The translations under genes and the position numbers were made by a program. Below, one piece after another: positions 42,160 to 50,543 of a DNA stretch of 64,000 nucleotides (position 1 is the stretch's first letter; each line of letters starts with the position of its first letter). Location of the stretch: contig JAOEIQ010000003.1 of the NCBI GenBank assembly GCA_026162565.1, positions 248,001 through 312,000 of the forward strand, given 5' to 3'. The DNA is from Flavobacteriaceae bacterium NBU2973. GTDB lineage: Bacteria; Bacteroidota; Bacteroidia; Flavobacteriales; Flavobacteriaceae. The notes below the pieces were generated by a model. That model was not told where the DNA came from, did no database searches, and saw nothing but the letters and a program-made list of their open reading frames with translations.

Positions 42160-43227
42160 ATGTTGAAAAACAAAAAAATAGTATTAGCCTTACTCTTAAT
42201 TGTTCAAATAATTATTGTTAAGGTGCTTCCTTATTTTGCTGAAACAGTAGAAAAGTTTTACAGTTGTGGCATCTATAATTTTACTTCAAAATTTGAACGA
42301 TATATTTTTAGTTGGCTTCCGTTTTCATTTGGTGATTTGCTCTATGGATTTGCAATGATCTATGTAATTAGATGGTTTGTAGTGAATAGAAAACGTATAA
42401 TTAAAGACACAAAAAATTGGTTACTTGATATAATCGCTACAGCATCTGTTATCTATTTTGCATTTCATCTGTTTTGGGGCTTTAACTATTACAGACTTCC
42501 TATCCATAAAAAAATGGCTATTAGTAATGAGTATACTACAGAATCGCTTATAGATGTTACAGAACAACTCATATTAAAGGTAAATGATTTACAAAAAGAA
42601 TTAGCAGAAAACGATTCAACTAAAGTAACTATTCCATACAGTAAGAAAGACATTCTAGAGAAAGTCCCTTTAGGTTATGATCAACTTTCAAAAAAGCATA
42701 GTTTTTTAAGCTACCAAGCACCTTGTATTAAAAAGTCTTTGTTTAGTTTACCACTAACATATATGGGATTTTCTGGTTATTTAAATCCAATTACTAATGA
42801 AGCTCAAGTAGATGATTTGATTCCGGAATTTAAGTTTCCAACAACAGCATCTCATGAAGTTGCTCATCAATTAGGTTATGCTGCAGAAAATGAAGCTAAT
42901 TTTATTGGATTTTTAGCAGCGACTACCCATCCAGATAGGTATTTTAAATATTCTGGATATGCTTTCGGTCTTCGTCATTGTTTAGTAGAAATATATAGAC
43001 GAGAACCAGAATTATATGCTGATATAATTTCTACCTTAAATATTGGGACTCGCAAAAATTATCAAGAAGTCAGTGATTTCTGGGATAGTTATAAAAATCC
43101 ATTAGAACCTATTTTTAAAACCACTTACAGCGGATTTTTAAAAGCTAATCAACAAAAAGGAGGTATTGAAAGCTACAGTTATGTTGTGGCTTTGCTGGTA
43201 AATTATTTGGAGAATAACCCTAATTAA
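42160..43227 (+). CDS. DUF3810 membrane protein with gluzincin-like HExxH motif
   Basis: This 355-residue protein has an N-terminal membrane helix (about 7-27), two further hydrophobic segments (about 55-75 and 88-110), and a soluble part with ASHEVAHQLGYAAENEANFIGF (about 230-250). This is HExxH with a downstream Glu, as in zincins. A membrane-associated metallopeptidase is therefore likely, but no substrate is known for DUF3810. The C-terminal helices are soluble. It is a single gene between pepD and the amidohydrolase pair. Confidence 0.85.
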   Translation: MLKNKKIVLALLLIVQIIIVKVLPYFAETVEKFYSCGIYNFTSKFERYIFSWLPFSFGDLLYGFAMIYVIRWFVVNRKRIIKDTKNWLLDIIATASVIYFAFHLFWGFNYYRLPIHKKMAISNEYTTESLIDVTEQLILKVNDLQKELAENDSTKVTIPYSKKDILEKVPLGYDQLSKKHSFLSYQAPCIKKSLFSLPLTYMGFSGYLNPITNEAQVDDLIPEFKFPTTASHEVAHQLGYAAENEANFIGFLAATTHPDRYFKYSGYAFGLRHCLVEIYRREPELYADIISTLNIGTRKNYQEVSDFWDSYKNPLEPIFKTTYSGFLKANQQKGGIESYSYVVALLVNYLENNPN

Positions 43228-43249
43228 ATAAACGTTAAAAATATCTTAA

Positions 43250-43283
43250 TTGTAAAATCCTGCTAGTGTAATCCGTATCTTTA
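43250..43283 (+). promoter_or_regulatory. Candidate promoter of the amidohydrolase pair
   Basis: TTG (43250-43252), 23 nt, and TATCTTTA (43276-43283) lie 26 nt before the ATG at 43310. Confidence 0.45.
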
Positions 43284-43309
43284 GACAACTAATTTATTTC
43301 TAACCAAAA

Positions 43310-46279
43310 ATGACAAAAAAACTTCTATCACTCATGATGTTCGTCATGAGCTTTACGCTATTGGCTCAAGAGCATTTTCCTAAAAACGATGGTGTATCAA
43401 ACGAGAATACAAATTATACAGCATTTACTAATGCGAAGATATTTGTAACACCAACACAAATTATTGACAACGGAACATTACTCATTAAAGATGGTAAAGT
43501 AGTTTCAACAGGAACTTCAGTTACCATTCCAAAAAATGCAGTAGTTGTAGATTTATCGGGTAAATCTATTTATCCTTCATTTATTGATATCTATTCTGAT
43601 TTTGGAGTAGAGAAACCTAAAAGGCCTCAAGGTGGTGGACGATCACCACAGTACGACTCAAATCGTGAAGGTTTTTATTGGAACGATCATGTAAGACCAG
43701 AACAAAATGCTATAGAGCATTTTAAATTTGACGGTAAATCTGCTGGAGATTTACGAAAAGCTGGATTTGGAGTCGTTAATACACATTTACAAGACGGAAT
43801 TGTTCGTGGAACAGGAAGTTTGGTAGCTTTACTAGATAGTGGTAATGATGCTGATCGTATTTTAGACAGTCGCTCTGCTCAATATCTTTCGTTTAGCAAA
43901 AGTGTAAAATCTAATCAATCTTATCCAACGTCTCTTATGGGAAGTATGGCGCTTTTAAGACAGCTACACAATGATGCTAATTGGTACGCTAAAGGTTATT
44001 CTAAATCGAAAGACCGAGCAATTGAGGCTTATAATGCTAACAAGAATCTGGTTCAAATTTTTGATGCTGGAAGCCGTGTTAATGTGCTTCGAGTAGACAA
44101 AGTTGGAGATGAAATTAATACCCAATTTGTAATTGTTGGTGGAGGTGATGAATATGAACGAATAGATAATGTAAAAGCGACTAATGCTAAATTAATACTG
44201 CCATTAGACTTTCCTGATGCTTACGATGTATCAGACCCTTTTTTAGCAAGTGTTTTAGATATATCATCAATGAGAGAATGGAATCAGAAACCTGCTAATC
44301 CAAAAATTGTTGCAGACAACAATATTCCTTTTGCCTTTACTATGCATAAACTTAAAGGCTCAAAGGATTTTTCAGACAACCTTATGAAAGCTATCGATTA
44401 TGGTTTAGATAAGACTAAAGCTTTAGAGGCTTTAACTACTGTTCCTGCAAGTATTTTAGGAAAGTCAAACTCTCTTGGATCACTTAAAAATGGAGCTTAT
44501 GCTAACTTTTTAATTACTTCTGGAGATGTCTTTAATAAAAATACAACCTTATATGAAAATTGGATAAAAGGAAGCAAACATGTATTAGAATCAATGGATG
44601 TAAAAGATATAAGTGGCGATTATACTTTTACTGTTGGAGGTAATACGTATGATATGTCTATTTCTGGTTCGCCAAGTAAACCTAAAGCATCTGTAAAAAG
44701 TGGAGATAAAGAATTAGGTACAAAAGTATCGTATGACAACGATTGGTTAAATCTGGCTTTCACTAGTACTGACGATTCAAAGCAAGAATTTTTCAGATTA
44801 GTATCAAGAGTAACAGACAATCCGAACTTAAGTGGTAAAATTATTTTTCCTAACGGAAATGAATCTTCTGTTTTTCTACAAAAATCTAACAAGGAAGCAG
44901 ATAACAAATCTGATGAGATGGCATCAGGAAAAGATAAAGAAATGTCCAAAGACATTGTTCCTATTACCTATCCTAATAACGCTTACGGATTTAAAACCTT
45001 ACCAAAACAAGAAACAATACTATTTAAAAATGCAACTGTTTGGACCAACGAAAATGACGGTATTTTAGAAAATACAGATGTACTAATAAGAGATGGTAAA
45101 ATTGCACAAATTGGTCAAAACTTAAATGCAGGTGGAGCTAAAGTAATTGATGCAAAAGGGAAACATCTAACAGCAGGAATTATAGATGAACATTCTCATA
45201 TTGCTGCTTCAAGTATTAATGAAGCCGGACAAAATTCTTCTGCAGAAGTTACTATCGAAGATGTTGTTGTTGCAGATGATATTGATATATATCGCAATTT
45301 AGCTGGAGGTGTAACATCTATTCAAATTCTTCACGGTTCTGCAAATCCAATTGGTGGGCGATCAGCAATAATAAAACTAAAATGGGGAGAAGATGCTAGT
45401 AACCTTATCTATAAAAACACACCAAAATTTATAAAGTTTGCTTTAGGTGAAAACGTAAAACAATCTAATTGGCAAAGTTTTTCGCGCTTCCCGCAATCAA
45501 GAATGGGAGTTGAACAACTCTATGTAGATTACTTTACTAGAGCTCAAGAATATGACAAAGCAAAGAAGAGTGGAAAACCTTACAGAAAAGATACCGAGAT
45601 GGAAGTCATTGCTGAAATTTTAAACAAAGAGCGCTATATAAGCTGTCACTCGTATGTTCAAAGTGAAATAAACATGTTAATGAAGGTTGCTGAAAAATTT
45701 GATTTTAACATTAATACCTTCACACATATTTTGGAAGGTTATAAAGTAGCTGATAAAATGAAAGAACACGGAGTTGGAGGCTCTACATTCAGCGATTGGT
45801 GGGCTTACAAATATGAAGTAAACGATGCGATACCTTACAATGCTGCAATTATGCACAATCAAGGAGTTGTTACAGCAATTAATAGTGATGATGCTGAAAT
45901 GTCCAGACGTTTAAATCAAGAAGCTGCAAAATCAGTTAAGTATGGTGGAGTTAGTGAGGAAGATGCTTGGAAGTTTGTAACACTTAACCCTGCTAAATTA
46001 TTACATATCGATAATCGTGTTGGTAGCTTAAAGGTTGGTAAAGATGCAGATGTTGTTTTATGGTCTGGTCATCCTATGTCAATTTACAGCAAGGCTGAAA
46101 AAACAATTATTGAAGGTGTTACGTATTTTGATTTAGAACGTGATAAGCAAATACGAAATGATATTAAGAAAGAGCGAAGCGAATTAATTGCTCAAATGAT
46201 GGAAGCCAAAAACAAAGGTTTAAAAACAAAACCTATTGAGAAAAAAGAAAAGCAACATCTACACTGTGATTCAGAATAA
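43310..46279 (+). CDS. Secreted double amidohydrolase-family protein (inactive-looking + active-looking halves)
   Basis: This 989-residue protein has a signal peptide (about 1-20, ending LLAQ). It has two amidohydrolase units. The first (about 35-430) keeps the fold landmarks (NGTLLIKDGKVVSTG, KSIYPSFID) but has I-Y-S (94-96) where the metal HxH should be. The second (about 570-975) is complete: IIDEHSHIA (His628, His630), YISCHSYVQ, THILEGYKVADKM and AINSDDAEM with the catalytic Asp. This implies one working metal site per chain. The substrate is unknown; imidazolonepropionase- or dipeptidase-like amide hydrolysis outside the cytoplasm is a reasonable guess. A related gene follows 18 nt later. 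Confidence 0.85.
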   Translation: MTKKLLSLMMFVMSFTLLAQEHFPKNDGVSNENTNYTAFTNAKIFVTPTQIIDNGTLLIKDGKVVSTGTSVTIPKNAVVVDLSGKSIYPSFIDIYSDFGVEKPKRPQGGGRSPQYDSNREGFYWNDHVRPEQNAIEHFKFDGKSAGDLRKAGFGVVNTHLQDGIVRGTGSLVALLDSGNDADRILDSRSAQYLSFSKSVKSNQSYPTSLMGSMALLRQLHNDANWYAKGYSKSKDRAIEAYNANKNLVQIFDAGSRVNVLRVDKVGDEINTQFVIVGGGDEYERIDNVKATNAKLILPLDFPDAYDVSDPFLASVLDISSMREWNQKPANPKIVADNNIPFAFTMHKLKGSKDFSDNLMKAIDYGLDKTKALEALTTVPASILGKSNSLGSLKNGAYANFLITSGDVFNKNTTLYENWIKGSKHVLESMDVKDISGDYTFTVGGNTYDMSISGSPSKPKASVKSGDKELGTKVSYDNDWLNLAFTSTDDSKQEFFRLVSRVTDNPNLSGKIIFPNGNESSVFLQKSNKEADNKSDEMASGKDKEMSKDIVPITYPNNAYGFKTLPKQETILFKNATVWTNENDGILENTDVLIRDGKIAQIGQNLNAGGAKVIDAKGKHLTAGIIDEHSHIAASSINEAGQNSSAEVTIEDVVVADDIDIYRNLAGGVTSIQILHGSANPIGGRSAIIKLKWGEDASNLIYKNTPKFIKFALGENVKQSNWQSFSRFPQSRMGVEQLYVDYFTRAQEYDKAKKSGKPYRKDTEMEVIAEILNKERYISCHSYVQSEINMLMKVAEKFDFNINTFTHILEGYKVADKMKEHGVGGSTFSDWWAYKYEVNDAIPYNAAIMHNQGVVTAINSDDAEMSRRLNQEAAKSVKYGGVSEEDAWKFVTLNPAKLLHIDNRVGSLKVGKDADVVLWSGHPMSIYSKAEKTIIEGVTYFDLERDKQIRNDIKKERSELIAQMMEAKNKGLKTKPIEKKEKQHLHCDSE

Positions 46280-46297
46280 TTTAAAAAGCATTAAAAA

Positions 46298-47599
46298 ATG
46301 AAACTATATAACTATTTACATATACTATTTGCAGTTTGTTGTTTAAATTCTTTTGCTCAACAAACTCCAGCTAATAAGCAAACAGAAGCCTTTACTATTG
46401 TTGGAGCAACTGCTCATATTGGCAATGGAACAGTAATCGATAATTCTGTTTTAATTGTTGAGGACGGAAAAATATCTGTTTGTGCAGATGCAAGAACTAC
46501 AAAAGTTCCCTATAAAGGAACAGTTATTCAAGCAGATGGTAAACATATTTACCCTGGATTTATAGCTCCAAATACAACTTTAGGTTTACAAGAAATTGGT
46601 GCTGTAAGAGCAACAAACGACACAAGAGAAATCGGAACAATGAATCCACATATTAGAAGCTTAATTGCTTATAATGCTGAATCTAAAGTTGTAGAAAGTA
46701 TGCGACCTAATGGGGTGCTTATTGGGCAAATAACACCAAGAGGTGGACGTATTTCTGGAACCTCATCTATAGTACAATTTGATGCTTGGAATTGGGAAGA
46801 TGCTGCCATAAAAGTAGATGATGGGATACACTTAAATTGGCCGAACAGTTTTTCTAGAGGTCGCTGGTGGTTAGGTGAACCAAGTGGTTTAACACCTAAT
46901 AAAAATTATGCAACACAAGTTGATGAACTAAACAGCTTTATATCCAACAGTAAGGCGTATTTAAATGGAAGCCAAGACACTAAAAATCTTCAGTTTTCTG
47001 CTATGAATGGACTCTTCAACGGTTCTCAAAAATTATTTATTCATGCAGATGATGAAAAAGCCATTACTGATGCTATAGCATTTACAAATAAACATGGTAT
47101 AAAAGAAGTAGTTATTGTTGGTGGTTATGAAGCATACAAAGTAGCTGAACTACTAAAAAAGAATACTATTGGTGTTTTAGCAAGACGTTCTCATACAACT
47201 CCAGAGCGTGAGGATGATGATTATGATTATCCTTATAAGCTAGCAAAACTTTTAGTAGACCAAGGTGTTTTAGTTGGCTTAGAAAACAGTGGTTCTATGG
47301 AACGTGCCAACGCTAGAAATTTACCATTTCAAGCAGGAACAGTTGCTGCTCATGGTTTAGATAAAGAAGAAGCTTTAAAACTAATAACATCCAATACAGC
47401 TAAAATACTAGGTTTAGATAAACAATTAGGAACATTAGAAACTGGTAAAGATGCTACATTGTTTATTAGCGAAGGAGATGCTTTAGATATGCGAACTAAT
47501 ATTTTAACACATGCATTTATTAATGGACGCGAAATTAGTTTAGACACACATCAAACAAATCTCTGGAAACGCTATAGTAATAAATACAAATCAAACTAA
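46298..47599 (+). CDS. Secreted amidohydrolase-family protein lacking metal-site histidines
   Basis: This 433-residue protein has a signal peptide (about 1-20, NSFAQ) and the amidohydrolase frame (IGNGTVIDNSVLIVEDGKIS, KHIYPGFIAP, LGTLETGKDATLFI). At the HxH position it reads P-N-T (91-93), and near the usual metal Asp it reads GLENSGSMER. It resembles the first, degenerate half of the upstream protein more than the active half. It is probably a non-catalytic partner of that protein, transcribed together with it. A terminator follows. Confidence 0.82.
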   Translation: MKLYNYLHILFAVCCLNSFAQQTPANKQTEAFTIVGATAHIGNGTVIDNSVLIVEDGKISVCADARTTKVPYKGTVIQADGKHIYPGFIAPNTTLGLQEIGAVRATNDTREIGTMNPHIRSLIAYNAESKVVESMRPNGVLIGQITPRGGRISGTSSIVQFDAWNWEDAAIKVDDGIHLNWPNSFSRGRWWLGEPSGLTPNKNYATQVDELNSFISNSKAYLNGSQDTKNLQFSAMNGLFNGSQKLFIHADDEKAITDAIAFTNKHGIKEVVIVGGYEAYKVAELLKKNTIGVLARRSHTTPEREDDDYDYPYKLAKLLVDQGVLVGLENSGSMERANARNLPFQAGTVAAHGLDKEEALKLITSNTAKILGLDKQLGTLETGKDATLFISEGDALDMRTNILTHAFINGREISLDTHQTNLWKRYSNKYKSN

Positions 47600-47602
47600 A
47601 AC

Positions 47603-47633
47603 AAAAAAGGGAGCCAATTAGCTCCCTTTTTTT
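47603..47633. terminator. Bidirectional intrinsic terminator
   Basis: AAAAAAGGGAGC / GCTCCCTTTTTT with a 6-nt loop (CAATTA) lies between convergent genes and slightly overlaps the stop codon of the minus-strand gene. Confidence 0.9.
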
Positions 47634-48435
47634 ATTCGATCATTTCTGCAGAATCTGGTTTTTTAAATACTGTTTCATCCAATTTTTCTTTAGACAAAAC
47701 AATATCTGTAAATTCTCTAGTATTTCGTTCTGCAACAGGTTTTCCTTCTTCAACTGTATACCAATTTAAAGTTTTTGGGAGCTTCACTCCTTCAATTGTT
47801 AACCAATCACTATATTTAATATAACTAAACTTTTTACTCTTCTCTTTAGAAAAATACGTGACTGTATACGCTAACCATTCCATTTGATTAGTTTCTTTAT
47901 TGTAATAGATAATATACTCATCATCTGGAGACTCTCCTACTCCATCTTCATAACTAATTTTAATTCCTGGATATTCCTGTCCTTCAAAAGCTAAAGGCTC
48001 AACATCTGTGTAAACAATACCATCATCTGCTAACACAAATGGCATGGCATAGAAATAAAACATTAAGTTATAATAAAACCTTGGAGGATTCCCTTTGTAA
48101 GATATAGTATCTTTATTTTGCAACCACAATTCGTTTCCATCAAAACCAATTGTATGCTCTGGCATTTCTATCAATGAACTTCTATTATATAAGTCTGTAC
48201 TAGTTACTTCATCTCCAGATTCTTTAGGCATCGTGAATTTAAGTGTCTGCATTTGTTTCCACTTATCTAAACCTCCATGAGCTTCAAACACTTTAGAAAT
48301 ATTATCAGGATATACAGATGTTGTTACATCTAGATTTTCTTTAGAATAATCTGTAGAGGATTCTACTTTCTGATTAGCATCTTTACAAGATGATAAAATT
48401 AATAATACAATTAAGGCTAAACTTTTAAATTTCAT
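47632..48435 (-). CDS. DUF6503 lipoprotein (LolA-like fold suspected)
   Basis: This 267-residue lipoprotein (LSSC, Cys17) has the opening KVFEAHGGLDKWKQMQTLKFTM typical of a Bacteroidota family now called DUF6503. Many beta strands with aromatic residues (ELWLQNKDTISYKG, YNLMFYFYAMPFVLADDG) suggest a LolA/LolB-like half-barrel that could carry a lipid; this is inference. From memory, database entries have wrongly called such proteins deoxyribose-phosphate aldolase. It is a single gene. Confidence 0.7.
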   Translation of the reverse strand: MKFKSLALIVLLILSSCKDANQKVESSTDYSKENLDVTTSVYPDNISKVFEAHGGLDKWKQMQTLKFTMPKESGDEVTSTDLYNRSSLIEMPEHTIGFDGNELWLQNKDTISYKGNPPRFYYNLMFYFYAMPFVLADDGIVYTDVEPLAFEGQEYPGIKISYEDGVGESPDDEYIIYYNKETNQMEWLAYTVTYFSKEKSKKFSYIKYSDWLTIEGVKLPKTLNWYTVEEGKPVAERNTREFTDIVLSKEKLDETVFKKPDSAEMIE

Positions 48436-48498
48436 TTTTAGTTGTTTTTAGTTTTCTCCTTTGACGAAGTTAATTCAAAAAAATTACATGAAATCTGT

Positions 48499-48506
48499 TA
48501 CTTTTG
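48499..48506 (+). promoter_or_regulatory. -7 box of the methyltransferase gene
   Basis: TACTTTTG is an exact TAnnTTTG match ending 7 nt before the ATG at 48514, again nearly leaderless. It also supports that ATG against an earlier in-frame start at 48442. Confidence 0.5.
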
Positions 48507-48513
48507 CTTTAAT

Positions 48514-49311
48514 ATGGTAAAAGAAATAACTAGCGTACAAAACACTTACATTAAGCAATTATTTCAATTAAAAGAAAAATCTCGTGAACGTCGTAAGTCA
48601 GGTTTATTTTTAATTGAAGGTCGTCGTGAGTTGTCTCTCGCTATTAAGGGTAATTATAAAATTGTATCCATTTTATTCTATCCTGAATTGTTTTCTAAAA
48701 ATGAGGCAAAAACTATTTCTAAAAGTAGTAACGAACTTATAGAAATCTCAAAAGAGGTATTTCAAAAATTGGCGCATCGCGACACGACTGAAGGTATCAT
48801 TGCTGTTGCAAAATCTAAAGATCATTCATTAGAGAAAATTGAAACCACTACCAAAACACCTTTGATTTTAGTAGCAGAAGCACCTGAAAAACCAGGAAAT
48901 ATTGGTGCCTTATTACGTACTGCAGATGCAGCTAATCTTGATGCCGTAATTATTGTAAATCCTAAAACAGATTTATACAATCCAAATATTATACGTTCCA
49001 GTGTTGGTTGCGTATTTACAAATACAATTGCAACAGGAACTACTAATGATATTATTCAGTTTTTAAAATCTCAAAACATTAATATTTACTGTGCAGCATT
49101 ACAAGGTAGTAAAAACTATCATATTCAAGATTTCACAAAATCAACAGCTATTGTTGTTGGTACTGAAGCAACTGGTTTAAGTAATGAATGGCTTGAAAAT
49201 TCTACTCAAAATGTCATTATACCAATGCAAGGAGAAATAGACTCCATGAACGTATCTGTTGCTGCAGGAATTCTTATTTTTGAAGCCAAGAGACAAAGAC
49301 AATTTAACTAA
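48514..49311 (+). CDS. TrmH/SpoU-family RNA 2'-O-methyltransferase
   Basis: This 265-residue protein starts at the ATG at 48514 (MVKEITSVQN); the longer frame from 48442 reads through the promoter. The N-terminal substrate-binding domain (KSRERRKSGLFLIEGRRELSLA) is followed by the SPOUT knot with EAPEKPGNIGALLRTADAAN (motif 1), GTEATGLSNEWL (motif 2) and IPMQGEIDSMNVSVAAGILIFEA (motif 3). It makes a ribose 2'-O-methyl group with AdoMet on rRNA or tRNA; the exact nucleotide is undetermined (RlmB-like is possible). Its stop overlaps the next ATG by one base. Confidence 0.94.
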   Translation: MVKEITSVQNTYIKQLFQLKEKSRERRKSGLFLIEGRRELSLAIKGNYKIVSILFYPELFSKNEAKTISKSSNELIEISKEVFQKLAHRDTTEGIIAVAKSKDHSLEKIETTTKTPLILVAEAPEKPGNIGALLRTADAANLDAVIIVNPKTDLYNPNIIRSSVGCVFTNTIATGTTNDIIQFLKSQNINIYCAALQGSKNYHIQDFTKSTAIVVGTEATGLSNEWLENSTQNVIIPMQGEIDSMNVSVAAGILIFEAKRQRQFN

Positions 49312-50543
49312 TGACTAGCACATCACTTTTTTATATAATTATTGCCATAATCGTTATCAATTTTATAGTTGATAAAGTTCTAGATGCGCTTAACGCAAAG
49401 CACTTTAATGATGCTATTCCTGAAGAATTGAGTGATGTTTATGATGAAGTTGAATACAAAAAATCACAAGACTATAAAGCGACAAACTATAAATTTGGTA
49501 TTTGGAGTTCGTTATTTTCTGTTGTATTAACCCTTGGATTTTTATTGTTTGATGGCTTTGAATATGTAGATACCATTGCTAGAAGTTATTCTAACAATAC
49601 TATTGTAATTGCTTTAATCTTTTTTGGCATCATTATGATTGCTAGCGATATTATTTCTACACCTTTTTCTTATTACAGAACCTTTGTTATTGAAGAAAAA
49701 TTCGGATTTAATAAAACCACCAAAAAAACTTTTGTTTTAGATAAAATTAAAGGTTGGTTGATGTCTGCTGTGATTGGAGGTGGATTGTTTGCGTTGATTA
49801 TTTGGTTTTATGAATTAACTAAAGATAATTTTTGGCTCTATGCTTGGGCTTTGGTTACAGTTTTTACAGTATTTATGAATATGTTTTACTCCAGATTAAT
49901 TGTACCATTATTTAATAAACAAACACCACTTGAGGATGGAGGTTTAAGAGATAGTATATCTCAATATGCAAAAACTGTTGGTTTTAATCTCAAAAATATT
50001 TTTGTAATCGATGGCTCTAAACGAAGTACAAAAGCTAATGCCTATTTTTCTGGTTTTGGGAGTGAAAAACGCGTGACATTATTTGATACACTTATTAATG
50101 AATTAGATGAAGACGAAATTGTCTCTGTATTAGCTCATGAAGTTGGGCATTATAAACGCAATCATATTATTTTCAATTTAATAGCTTCCATTTTATTAAC
50201 AGGATTAACACTTTATATTCTATCCTTATTCATTTCAAATCCATTACTATCTGAAGCATTAGGTGTGTCTATTCCAAGTTTTCATATTGGCATGATTGCT
50301 TTTGGTTTACTATACAGTCCAATTAGTGAAATAACCGGATTATTCATGAATTACATATCTAGAAGATTTGAGTATCAAGCAGATAATTATGCTAAAGAAA
50401 CTTATAAAGCTGAACCTTTAATTAGTGGTTTAAAGAAGTTAAATAAAACGAGTTTAAGTAATTTAACACCTCATCCAGCTTATGTATTTATGCATTATTC
50501 GCATCCAACACTTTTAGAACGAATTAGGAATTTGAAGCAGTAA
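49311..50543 (+). CDS. M48 family metallopeptidase (CAAX prenyl protease 1-like)
   Basis: This 410-residue membrane zinc protease has about seven hydrophobic segments. An N-terminal M48_N region is followed by the catalytic HEVGH (His276, Glu277, His280) and a later FEYQADNYA motif supplying the third ligand. The architecture is that of Ste24/CAAX protease, not the shorter HtpX. In bacteria such enzymes act in membrane protein quality control. The ATG overlaps the methyltransferase stop. The 3' end overlaps the opposite gene by 20 nt. Confidence 0.94.
   Translation: MTSTSLFYIIIAIIVINFIVDKVLDALNAKHFNDAIPEELSDVYDEVEYKKSQDYKATNYKFGIWSSLFSVVLTLGFLLFDGFEYVDTIARSYSNNTIVIALIFFGIIMIASDIISTPFSYYRTFVIEEKFGFNKTTKKTFVLDKIKGWLMSAVIGGGLFALIIWFYELTKDNFWLYAWALVTVFTVFMNMFYSRLIVPLFNKQTPLEDGGLRDSISQYAKTVGFNLKNIFVIDGSKRSTKANAYFSGFGSEKRVTLFDTLINELDEDEIVSVLAHEVGHYKRNHIIFNLIASILLTGLTLYILSLFISNPLLSEALGVSIPSFHIGMIAFGLLYSPISEITGLFMNYISRRFEYQADNYAKETYKAEPLISGLKKLNKTSLSNLTPHPAYVFMHYSHPTLLERIRNLKQ

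Noticed and set aside
44620-44955. 111-codon minus-strand frame in the amidohydrolase gene
   Set aside because: Fully inside a supported gene on the other strand, with no domain.
47632-48435. Deoxyribose-phosphate aldolase
   Set aside because: The name has been attached to such proteins, but this one is a beta-rich lipoprotein without the aldolase barrel or Schiff-base Lys motif.
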